Source of the DNA: Sordariomycetes sp. S80-01Y
Lineage: Eukaryota > Ascomycota > Sordariomycetes
Assembly: GCA_037042185.1 (NCBI GenBank)
Contig: JAXQJY010000018.1
Location: 1-64,000, forward strand
Length of the DNA stretch: 64,000 nt
Direction of reading: 5' to 3'
Position numbers and translations under genes: made by a program. Below the pieces are notes generated by a model. That model had not been told where the DNA came from. It was given only the letters and a program-made list of their open reading frames with translations, and did not search any database. This document shows, piece by piece, positions 21,631 to 31,529 of this stretch; within the stretch, counting starts at the first letter, position 1; each line of letters begins with the position of its first letter.

Positions 21631-22185
21631 TGTCTTCGGTGTTTCGTACGGAGTATCAAGCGCAGTCTGGGGAAGATGAAAGACTGGGGAAGAAGCGCCT
21701 TTTCACCCGCAGATTCCTCGGGGCAATGGACAGGGATAGATTCGCCGAGCACGTGGGTTTCTCCGGGGTAAGACTTGCAGAACCAATAGCGTCGGGGACT
21801 AGGGGGCCTCCCCACAGACCGGTTATCCACTCGGCGAAACCCCTTTTTCTCCTCTCATCCACTGACTCGGGATGGAGGAGTCATTTATGCTTCATCCAAA
21901 CGTCCAGACCCCAGCTTTGAACGAGTCTAGTCTCCAGCGGACGGGCTGACGATTGGCTCGTCGCTGTGATGCTACCCCGAGCCGCCACGAGGCCAACCCC
22001 AAGACGACTCCCCCACAGCGACCAGCTCCCCCGGCCGGGGTTACTTAAGTATCGTGCATGATCCGGAATGCAAGGCTCCATCCAGACTTCGACTCTTCAA
22101 AGGCTCAGCGCCTGGTCTGCACCCTGATACCCTCGAATTCCATCCATCCCCTAGTCAGCCATCGTCGGTCGACACGTCCTTCATC
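21631..22185. promoter_or_regulatory. Divergent promoter, Zn2Cys6 factor / MFS transporter
   Basis: 555 bp between divergent start codons. It contains the 12-bp palindrome CCCCGGCCGGGG (22029-22040), 146 bp before the transporter start. CGG/CCG inverted pairs are the usual target type of Zn2Cys6 dimers, but this exact site is not a known one. Confidence 0.5.
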
Positions 22186-23811
22186 ATGGCTACCACCACC
22201 ACCACCTCTACCAAGGACCCCAACGTCCAGCTCCAGGAGCATGCCCACGAAGGCCACGACGCCCATTCGGCCGGCCGCGCCATTCAGGCCCAGGACCGCA
22301 ACCGCACGTGGTTCCAGACGCTCCGCCAGGACCCGTGGCTGCTGCTCTGGGTTGGCGTCATGCTGTGGACGCTCATCGTGCGCGGCTTCGAGAACCAGGC
22401 CTCGGGCACCGTCATCAGCATCCCCGTCTTCAAGCAGAAGTTCGGCGAGCGCAACGCGGACGGCGAGTGGTTCATCGAGACGCAGTGGCAGAGCGCCCTG
22501 AGCGGCGGCGCCACCGGTGCCAGCATCGTCGGTAGCTGGGTTGGCAGCTACTTCGCCGACAAGGTCGGCACCAAGCCCGTGATCCTCGCCGCCGCCGCCA
22601 TCAACATCATCTCCGTGGGTATCGAGTTCGGTTCGACGTCCATCGCCATGTACTTTGGCGGCAAGATGATGAACTTTGTCGCCATCGGCGCTTTCCTCAC
22701 CGTCTGCACCAGCTACATCTCCGACGTGGCCCCCGTCGCCATCCGCGCCACCCTCATCGGCTTCTGCAACCTGTCCCAGTGCATCGGCCCCTTCATCGCC
22801 GCCATCATGGCCAACTCGACCTCTACATGGAACACGGACTGGTCGTGGAAGTCCTTGATCGCGGCTCAATGGGGCTTCGCTGCCGTCGGTCTCGTGGGCC
22901 AGATCCTCATGCCCGAGTCTCCCGTCTTCCTCGTCGGCAAGGGCAAGCTCGAGGCCGCGCGCAAGTCCCTTCGCAGGATGTACTCCGACCCGCAGGACGC
23001 CGAGGGTCACCTGGAGCGCATCAAGCTCACCCTCGAGGAGGCCGAGACGCAGAAGTCACAGTCCTACCTCGACTGCTTCAAGGGCAGCAACCTGCGCCGC
23101 ACCATGATCGCCATCCTCGTCTTCCTCTCGGAGCCCATGTCCGGTCTGGGCTTCGTCTCCAACTATGGCGCCCTCATGTACCAGTACCTCGGCATCAGCG
23201 ACGCCAAGTCCTTCCAGCTCCAGATCGGCGGCCAGATCCTGTCCATCTCGGGCGCCACCATTGCCATGCTGCTGTCCGACTTCTACGGACGTCGTCCCAT
23301 GTTCATCATTGGTTGTTCCGGTCTGTGCGGTCTGCTCCTGTGCATGGCCATCTCCGGCACCATCGACACCACGGCCGCCGTCACCGCCTCCGTCGGCTTC
23401 TACACCATGTTCAACTTCTTCTACAACGTCGGTGTCGGTTCCACCGTCTACGCCATCGCCGGCGAGGTCCCGACCTCGATCCTCCGCTCCAAGACCCTTG
23501 CCATCGCCATCTCCATCTCCAACGCCATGAACACCTTCTGGTCCTTCGTGTCGCCCTACATCTTCAACCCGGGCTACGGCAACCTCAAGGCCAAGATCGG
23601 CTTCGTCTTCGGCGGCATCATGCTGATCTTCGCCGTGCTCGCATGGCTTTACGTTCCCGAGACGAGGCTGCGCAGCTACGAGGAGCTGGATGAGATGTTC
23701 ATGGACAAGGTGCCCACGAGGCAGTTCAAGAAGCATGTCACCGTGGCCGAGACGAGGGCCGCCGAGGCCTACGACCACCAGAACGCCACCAGCAAGCTCG
23801 ATCAGGCGTAG
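22186..23811 (+). CDS. MFS sugar-porter family transporter
   Basis: Single exon, 541 aa from MATTTTTSTKDPNVQ (an upstream in-frame Met at 22054 would add 44 residues with no conservation). Twelve membrane helices with sugar-porter marks: a Gly-rich helix 1-2 region, GSYFADKVGTKP between helices 2 and 3 (D-R/K-x-G type), a PESPVFLVGKGKLEAARK motif after helix 6, SDFYGRRPMF between helices 8 and 9, and PETRLRSYEELDEMF after helix 12. It should import a hexose, pentose or glycoside by proton symport at the plasma membrane. The charged loop between halves has typical length. Adjacent regulator and GH78-like enzyme suggest a rhamnoside- or glycoside-related substrate, by inference only. His/Ala-rich N-terminus. 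Confidence 0.93.
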   Translation: MATTTTTSTKDPNVQLQEHAHEGHDAHSAGRAIQAQDRNRTWFQTLRQDPWLLLWVGVMLWTLIVRGFENQASGTVISIPVFKQKFGERNADGEWFIETQWQSALSGGATGASIVGSWVGSYFADKVGTKPVILAAAAINIISVGIEFGSTSIAMYFGGKMMNFVAIGAFLTVCTSYISDVAPVAIRATLIGFCNLSQCIGPFIAAIMANSTSTWNTDWSWKSLIAAQWGFAAVGLVGQILMPESPVFLVGKGKLEAARKSLRRMYSDPQDAEGHLERIKLTLEEAETQKSQSYLDCFKGSNLRRTMIAILVFLSEPMSGLGFVSNYGALMYQYLGISDAKSFQLQIGGQILSISGATIAMLLSDFYGRRPMFIIGCSGLCGLLLCMAISGTIDTTAAVTASVGFYTMFNFFYNVGVGSTVYAIAGEVPTSILRSKTLAIAISISNAMNTFWSFVSPYIFNPGYGNLKAKIGFVFGGIMLIFAVLAWLYVPETRLRSYEELDEMFMDKVPTRQFKKHVTVAETRAAEAYDHQNATSKLDQA

Positions 23812-24279
23812 ATTAATGACAGGGCGTCGCCCCTGCTTGGATTGACTATAGTCTTTTGTTTACCAGAGGTTGGACTGAAGCAATAATACTGTATCACTTT
23901 TGACGCATATCCTTTCGAGTTCCCGGTGATTCTTGTCAATTCAGATTAGTAGCTTCCATTGAAGGAGACCAAAGCGATCTGTGTGATGTTATATAGGATT
24001 AGATGACTCTATTCACAATGTCCATGGATCTTGGGGATGAAGAACAATGACCATCGCCCCCGCATCTTGACGCATCACGCTTGAACACGCCAGTACACAT
24101 AAAGGCGACCAGAAAAGGGCGACGCCATGATTAACATAAAGATAAACACCACGGTATAGTAGCCCCAAATTCTACTCCGACCACGCCTTCCCACCAAGTC
24201 ATGATGCCGTCGATGCCATATATGTACATTCCATGCCTTTCATTATACGTCCCGTACCCATCACTGCAAGACTGAACAG
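23812..24279. other. Convergent 3' intergenic region
   Basis: 468 bp between the stop codons of the sugar porter and the condensin gene; no further element seen. Confidence 0.5.
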
Positions 24280-27200
24280 CTAAGCAGCAGCCTGAACAAC
24301 CTTGAACCCCTCCGCGACCGTCTTACTTATGTCTTCATTCTTATGCGGCAACAGACCCAGGGCAAATGCCACGTCGTTCCACTGCCGCTCCGTCTCGCAA
24401 CGTCCCAGCCTAGCCGCCAGCTTCTCTGCCAGTTGCTTCGCGTGCTTGTCCTTCTCCACAAAGCCCAGCAGGAACCTGACGATCCGCCTGAAGTTCTCCT
24501 CCTCCATGCGCCCGCCGGACAGCAAGCTGAACATGTCCACGAAGTGGTTGTACACGGCGTTGTCCTTGGTAGAGAGCTCGGTGAAGAACATACGCGCGAG
24601 GTCGGCGATCTTGCGGTCCTCGTCCTCGAGGCATTTCGCCATTTCGCCCAGCTGTCCCTTGACCTTGACCTGGCCCGCCAAAATGAGGAAGGTCAGCGTC
24701 ATCAGACATGTCCGTTTCACCGACGCATCGTCGTCTGCGAGACGGCGGTAGAGGAAGTCGGTGTTCTCGTCGATCAGGTGGTTGAAGGACACAGCCATGT
24801 CGCCGAGAGCAATGACGGCGTTGGAGCGCACGATGGCATCCGGTGAGCGCTCCATGATGGTGATGAGGAGAGGCAGGTTAGTCTCGCAGTATTCCGAGGA
24901 AACGCACATGAGCTTGGCCAGGCAAAGAGTCGCGGCGGCTTGGAGTCCCTTGTCGGCGTATGTGGTGTTGTTGGCACAGATCTCGGATACGAGGGGCCCA
25001 AAGATAGCCAGGAGGGACGAAGGTCCGTACAGAAGCTCGCGTTCGCGAATGTGCGTCATGGCTTCCGTGAAGTCGTCCTCTGATGTGCCGCCGATGAGGT
25101 CGAGCTCGTCGGCATCCTCCTTTTCCTTTTCCTCTTTGGTGCCAGCGAGCTTCTCTTTTTCCTGCTTTCGGCGCTTGAAGTCCAGCTCACAGAGCTCCAA
25201 ATGGACGATTTGCTTGATGGCGACATGCCCGACGATGAAGAGGAGCTGCGACAGGCTGATGGCGTTGGATCGATCCGTAGGCTTGTCCTGTTGAGTGCCG
25301 TTGAGGGTGACGGTGGGATCTGATAGTTGGGGGTCGAGGTTCTGCGTCATGTGCTGCGTGAGCTGAACAGTTTCGTCCCGCGACGCAGGCCTTGACTGAG
25401 GCTGACCAAAGACATTCTTCGTCTTGCGACGGATGATCTCAGAGCAGAGCGTGTCGGGGTGCTTGGCAACAGCATAGATGGCGCTTATAGCCTGCTCCGC
25501 AAGCCCGTACCATTCCTTGCTGTCAGACTGAACCTCGGTGATGGCAGCCAGACGTTGGCAGACGGCGTGGTCATTGGGAAGACGAGCGAACCTGACCGAG
25601 GAGTCCTTAGCTGACCGTCCTGTAGGGTTAATCCTCCTGAGGGCGATGCAAGTATACTTGGCTAGCTGAATATCCCCTCGTCCGTGCGAAGCCAACCCAG
25701 TCCGCAGCATCGTCTCCATCTCGCCAACAACGATCTCGGGGTTTGCGGTCGCGAGCATGCCAATGATGATGATGGCGCCGCGGCGCTGTGTTCTGGAGAT
25801 CTCCCGCTTCTGCACGCCATACACCTGCCATAACTTGCTTATGACCACCTCAGGAATCATGTTGCCCTTCATCATGGTATGCAACAGTTGCTCCAGCGAG
25901 GTCAACTCGGCGGGCGTCGCACCAAAGGTCAGACTAATCATGTTGCGGGCGATGTAATTTGCAGCATCGTTCGGGCTGAAAGTATCAGGGGCCTCGAAGA
26001 AAAGCCTCTTGTAGCAGTCGATCAGATGAGTCTGCACTCCCTTGCCCTCGTCGCTGTTACCCTTGGTCCAGATCAAGCGCAGCATGCGTCGAATGCCGAC
26101 CTTGTTCTGTTCGATGTTGTAAGCGTCGCCGACTTCAAAGTAATCGATGGCCTCGATGACCTCGCTCTTGTTGCGCGAGCCAAGCAGTTGGCAAATAGTG
26201 CCGGTGGCGTCGTGGAGGACGTCGATGAACTTGAGTGCTTCGCTGTAGTAACGCCTCGTGAGTGTGAGCTTTTCGATGGCCTCGCTTGTGGCTGCCTCCT
26301 CTTGCGCCTTCTGTATGGCCGCAGCTTTCTCCTCGTCCGTCATCTCCCTGGGCTGCTTCGGCTTCTCGGGAGACTCGATCTGGGTGGCTTCGTCAAGTAG
26401 CTCGCCATCGACGGCGGTCGTGTTGCCGTTCTCGCCACTGAACTCGGGCACGCCAGGCGGTGGCTTCAGCGCGTTGAGCTCCTCCTCGACCTTGTCGTAC
26501 CGAGCCTGCCACTCCTTCTTGTTCAGCTGCGCGCCGTGCATGACTGTGAAGGGGTGCGTCTTGATCAAGACACCGAGGAGCTTGATGGCGTTGCGGCGGA
26601 CGTTGCTGCTCTTGTCTTCGAGACTCCGGCAAGCCAACTCTGCCGCTCTTTGACGCCGCTTGGGGAACTTCTGCTCCAGTTCACAGAGCCTCATGTACAC
26701 TTGCAGCACCCTGCAGCGGGAGTATGGGTTAACATCCAGGAAGCGCTCTTCTAGAACGTCGAAGAAGGCATTGAGCTGCGTCTTGTGGTTCTCGTTACGC
26801 TCGTCTTGTTGAGTGAGGTATGCAATCATGTTGCCGCAGACCTCAATCAGCGCGCAACGCAGGGTATAGGACTGCTCACGTTAGCTGCTGATCCCTCGAA
26901 CTTGCTGTGCGAGCGTACCTCGCTGTCGAGCTGCTTGGCCAGCATCGTCATTTGCTTAATGACCAACCGCGGCGTCAGCTCTGAGATCTTGGCGATGAAT
27001 GTCGATACTGATTTGGGACCTCTTGTGTCGTTTGAGTTGAATTCCTTGTTGCTAATTTCGCGCAGGACTTCATCGGCTAACTGGGCGTAGTCGTACGTCT
27101 CCGCCAGGATATGAAGGAACTCTGCCATAGGTTCTGACAGATGCTCGAAGTAGGTTAGGTTCTGAATCACGTTTATCTGCGCAGCTGCTCCAGTCAGTAT

Positions 27201-28098
27201 TTCACCGTGGACCCATCTCAGATTGCTCACCATATCCGTGTCCGTGGTGCTTGACAGCCACGCACAGCACCTTGAAGCAGTGCATCCTGATGGGCGTATT
27301 CTTGGTCCTCTGCTCGCTCTCCAAGATCATGTACACCGGGCGGGTCAGGAGACCAATGAACGTATCGCGCTCGCTTGTGGTCATGAAGATCTTGGAAAGC
27401 TTCAACTTCATGACCTTGCACATGATATCCAACGCGGCCTGCAACTGTGTTGTCGAGTCCCACTGGTCTGGGTTGGCGGCAGCCTTCTTCGCCTTGCCCC
27501 GTCCTCGCGCGGCTGGCGCGGCTGATGACTTCTCTGCCGCCTTGGTCTCGACGGCCGCAATGGTCCACTGTAAGAGGAAGCCGTAGATTTCGAGGAGCTG
27601 TTTGTGGTGTGGCAGGGTGCCCTCGTCGTCGGGCGAGTCGATGTCGCCGTGGACGGCGTCGGCTTCGGTGCTGAGGCCGCTCATTACCAGGTCAAAGACC
27701 TTGCTGAGGGCATGTGTGGGGAGGAAAGAGGTGTATCTGGCAGGGTACTGGTGAGCTTGAGTCTTTGCGCGGGTCGACGGTGACGATGAGGTAGAGGGGG
27801 TAAGTAACGAGGGAGATGACTCTAGGAAATCGGGCATTGCATGTTCTAGGCAAATCGGTGCTAACTTGAGAAGAAACTGCAGCGAGTCCATATTGGAAGC
27901 GCGCATGATGGCATCTGGGCTATCGGCAATAGCATCGACGATAGGATTCAGGACCGGGTTAAGGACCTGGTTGGTGAGGGACTCGGGGTCATTTTCGCAG
28001 TCAAACAGGGCGCTGTCAGCTTCGGGGGTTGCGATGGAAGCGGGATCGGACATGTAGTCCTTGAGCGCATCGTTGATGTCGAAGTTGATGGTCGCCAT
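24280..28098 (-). CDS. Condensin complex subunit 1 (Cnd1/Ycs4/CAP-D2)
   Basis: Three exons, 28098-27231, 27184-26919 and 26871-24280, with introns of 46 and 47 nt, encode 1241 aa. This non-SMC HEAT-repeat subunit helps condensin load on and compact mitotic chromosomes. The N-terminal Cnd1_N region (MATINFDINDALKDYMSDP..., about residues 1-330) is followed by a linker with an Ala/Lys basic patch (RGRGKAKKAAANP). HEAT repeats cover most of the rest; the conserved C-terminal block reads NAVIALGDMAVSFNHLIDEN, RTCLMTLTFLILAGQVKVKG, IADLARMFFTELSTKDNAVY. Length fits fungal orthologues (1170-1300 aa). Divergent from Cdc7 over a 473-bp promoter. Both genes act in the chromosome cycle. Confidence 0.95.
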
Positions 28099-28571
28099 CG
28101 TGGCGGGTGCCCTCGAGGGGTCTTACGGGGGTCGCCGCGGATAAGAGCTGTCTGTTAGTGCGCGCTGCTGCGCATGTGGTCAAGATGATTATTCCAGGCC
28201 AAAGACGGCAGCGATGAGGCAGTTGGCGATGTTGCAGACGAGCGCAGAGCACTGGCAGTGGTGGTGGTGGTGGTGGGTGTTGATTCGATGTTGACGTCGG
28301 GCCCCGGCAACCGTGTTTTTGTTTTGTTCCGCGACGCGCCTCTGCCGAATCTCCCCCACCATGAAATCGCTCCACCGCCACTAACTTGAAGCGCGCCACA
28401 CCAGCAGACCCCTGCAACCACCACTTTACGACATTGCGACGGCCGAATCGAATTCAATTGGTGATCACTGCTAGACAAGCTGCTTCAATGTACTGTCTGA
28501 CCGTTCGTGCTTCAATCCTTTGAGTGCTCTCTCCCCTCGCATCGCCCTTGCACCACGATTCACCACCCAGC
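28099..28571. promoter_or_regulatory. Divergent promoter, condensin subunit 1 / Cdc7
   Basis: 473 bp between divergent starts. Contains a GGT/GTG trinucleotide run (about 28258-28277) and a CGACGCG motif near 28332-28338, which includes the ACGCG core of MBF-type cell-cycle boxes. One core match is weak evidence. Confidence 0.45.
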
Positions 28572-30072
28572 ATGGCCGCCGTCCAGCCTATGCGCATCCA
28601 CCGCGATGTCGAAGTTGAGGCCGACGACGCGCACATGGTCGACGAGAACGAGACAGACATGATCGAGGCGGACGATGCAGCCACGGAAGACGCCCACGCA
28701 ACCGAAGAGGCTGAAGAGGAGGAAGAGGAAGAGGAGGGAGAGGAAGAAGACCAAGAGGACGACGAAGAAGCTGAAGACTCCTCCGACGACGAAAATGTCG
28801 ACAACACAGTGCAGACGGACATGCAGAAGCTCTCAGATGACTTTCCGAGCTTTGCCAAAAAGTATCGGTTGATCAAGCGAATAGGCGAGGGTATGTTGGC
28901 TCCCTCGAGATGACAATGTTTAGTCTAGGCTAACCAGGACAGGCACGTTTTCGACCGTCTACAAGGCCGAGGACAAGCTCTACGAATACTACAATAACGA
29001 CTGGAAAGACCAAATAGGCGACTCGAAATGGACGCCACCACCCGTCCGCCGGCACGCGAATTCCCAAGAGCCTCAGCGACGACGGTCGCGCTACGTCGCC
29101 ATCAAGAAGATCTACGTCACGTCCTCCCCAAGCCGCATCTTCAACGAGCTCGACCTGCTCAAGGACCTGCGGAACTGCCCCTCGGTCTGCCCCCTGATCA
29201 CGGCCTTCAGGAACACGGACCAGGTCATCGCCATCCTGCCCTACTTCAGACACGCCGACTTCAGGACCTACTTCCGCAACATGACAATACCTGACATCAG
29301 CATCTACCTGCGGTCTCTCTTCACCGCGCTCAAGAGCTGCCACGCCCACAAGATCCTGCACCGCGACATAAAACCGACCAACTTTCTCTATGACCCGTCG
29401 ACGCAAACCGGCGTGCTGGTGGACTTCGGCCTGGCTGAGCGCGAGGGGTCGGAGAGCAAACCCTGCCTCTGCCACGAACCTCAAAACGTCCGCAGAAAGC
29501 AGCAGGAAAGATCGCACTACGCCCACCAGGCTGAAAAGCTCGGGGGCGACCAGCCAGGGTACCCCAAGAACGACACACGGCCGTCCAAACGCGCCAACCG
29601 GGCGGGTACGCGAGGCTTCCGTGCTCCTGAAGTACTCTTCAAGTGCTCCGAGCAGAGCACATCCATTGATATCTGGTCCGCGGGTGTTATCCTCCTCACC
29701 ATCCTCTCCAAACGCTTTCCCTTCTTCAACTCGGCAGACGACGTGGAAGCTCTCATCGAGATCGCCACTATCTTCGGCGCCCGGAAGATGCGCCACGCTG
29801 GGCTCCAACACGGCGTCGTCTTCGAGACATCGATACCGACCATCGGCCAGCAGGGCTTCTCGATAGAGAAGATCATCATGTGGAGTACCTGCCGAGGAAG
29901 CGACAACCCCCTGACGAAGGAGGAGAAGATGGCGATAGGATTTCTAGAAATGTGTATGGAATTGGATCCGACCAAGAGGATTACGGCCAAGCAGGCGCTT
30001 GATCATCCATTCCTAAGAATGGGTTTGCCGGATGGGGAGGATGACGAGATGGAAATGTTGACGGACGCGTAG
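28572..30072 (+). CDS. CDC7: Cdc7-family protein kinase (DDK catalytic subunit)
   Basis: Two exons, 28572-28890 and 28943-30072, give 482 aa. Cdc7 with its Dbf4 partner phosphorylates the MCM helicase to fire replication origins. The first about 80 residues are strongly acidic (long Glu/Asp runs). The kinase starts at YRLIKRIGEGTFSTVYKAED, with the intron splitting a Gly codon of the glycine loop. The catalytic loop is HRDIKPTNFLYD (about 245), and DFGLAE replaces DFG-x-x. The large activation-segment insert typical of Cdc7 (CLCHEPQNVRRKQQERSHYA...) comes before the APE-type AGTRGFRAPEVLFKC. Lys is in RYVAIKKIY. An upstream in-frame Met at 28524 is possible but less likely. Faces condensin subunit 1 head to head. 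Confidence 0.94.
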
Positions 30073-30535
30073 TCGTCGCGCGTTACATGTAGGCTGAGTA
30101 TACCATATGCATAGGGTGGCGTTTAGGGGGCTACGATGTATGATTTCTTGATAATAGACGTATTCACATCACGGCGGTCAAATCAACAAGTGACGAGGTG
30201 CACAGCTGCTCCAACGAGGGCCGGGGACATTGCCGACGGGCAGCCACCAACGTCGGCCCCAGGTCCCCGGAGGTACCTCCATCATCATGTTGTCGATCGC
30301 CCGGAGGCAAAGACAGACAGCGCGAGCACGTCTGCCACATCGCCACGGCGCAGCAGGCCAGTGACTATCGAACAACGGATGGTAAAAAGGGTGTTTCGTT
30401 CATTCATGTGAACTATTTCCATCCCGAAAACTCCAGTCCTTCATGAGACGTTTTGTCGAGCCGCGGCCCTTCCCTTCCGTGTCACGCCAAAGAGACAACG
30501 ATGATGAGTCGTAAAACAGTCGACCGGCCTCGCGC
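30073..30535. other. Convergent 3' intergenic region
   Basis: 463 bp between the stops of CDC7 and the uL15 gene; nothing else seen. Confidence 0.5.
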
Positions 30536-31191
30536 TTATGCGACCAGCTCGACAACACCGCCAGCCTCGGTGATCTTCTTCTCCGCCAACTTGCTCACCC
30601 ACCGCGCGCGGACGACGAGCGGGATCTCGGGGATGCGGCCCTTGCCGAGGACCTTGGAGTAGCCCAGGGGCAGGAGGTCGATGACGGGAACGGTGTCCTT
30701 CTTGTTGCCGGCGATGTAGGCCTCGCGGGTCTCGGCGGGGACGAGAGACCACAGCTTGTCGAGGTTGATGATGGGCTTCCAGAACTGGTTCTTTTGCTTG
30801 TGGAAGTAGCGCATACCAACCTTTCCGAAGTAACCAGGGTGGTACTGTGTTTGTTAGCTATTTGCGCTCGATTTCGAGGGCTGGGCCTGGAGGGGGGAGG
30901 CGAACCCTGTCCATGTTGGTACGGTGGTGGTGCTGACCACCAGCAAGACCACGACCACCGGGGTGCTTGCGGTGCTTGCCGATACGACCGTGTCCGGCAG
31001 AGACGTGGCCGCGACTGCGAAAGTTAGCCAAAGCCCTCAATCAACTTGGTCCTCCCGCGTCGTCCACCGAGCGATGTCGTCCCTCACGATCCCCTCAACA
31101 ATGAGTGGCAACAATCGCTCAGCAATTCGACGATTCGAGAGTTCGGTGTCGAGACGTACAGCTTGCGGGTCTTGGAAGTGCGGGTAGGCAT
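30536..31191 (-). CDS. RPL28: 60S ribosomal protein uL15 (L28/L27a)
   Basis: Three exons, 31191-31160, 31014-30906 and 30844-30536, encode 149 aa, exactly the length of yeast L28. The N-terminus [20 protein letters not shown] leads into the basic loop with [19 protein letters not shown] and [20 protein letters not shown]. The C-terminal globular part ([34 protein letters not shown]) is complete. The protein lies near the peptidyl-transferase and exit-tunnel region of the large subunit. Intron 1, after only 32 coding bases, is 145 nt, about two to three times the window's norm, as often seen in ribosomal-protein genes. Divergent from CHL1 with 338 bp between starts. Confidence 0.96.
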
Positions 31192-31529
31192 GGCGACGGT
31201 GTTGGCTGAGGAGTCGCTTTGTCGTGGTGATGCTTGAAGACTTCGAGGTGGGCTGGCGATGTTTTTGCGGCTGCAGCTGGGCCCGACCCGGAAATTGTTA
31301 GAGAGGGTTGATGTGCCCTAAGAATTTTGGGTGCGTTTCGCGTGGTGACTAAGCGATGTGGGCTCCGCTTCGGTGAAGGAACGGCCTCGGTGAGCTGCGA
31401 TGGCTTCAGCCAATCACCACCGTCTTGATTTCTCCTAAGCGCGTGAATGTCAACATGAACAACCCGGGTAGGACGTGAGCCGTCATTGCGTTGCGCGTCA
31501 ATACATTGGCTTTTCTTCGGCTTCGCACG
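31192..31529. promoter_or_regulatory. Divergent promoter, uL15 / Chl1
   Basis: 338 bp shared by a highly expressed ribosomal-protein gene and a helicase gene. No specific element identified with confidence. Confidence 0.45.

Noticed and set aside
22105-23010. 301-residue reverse open frame
   Set aside because: Antisense shadow of the sugar porter; Gly/Asp/His-rich with no domain.
31015-31159. Box C/D snoRNA in uL15 intron 1
   Set aside because: No RTGATGA box C with a matching CTGA box D at suitable ends was seen.
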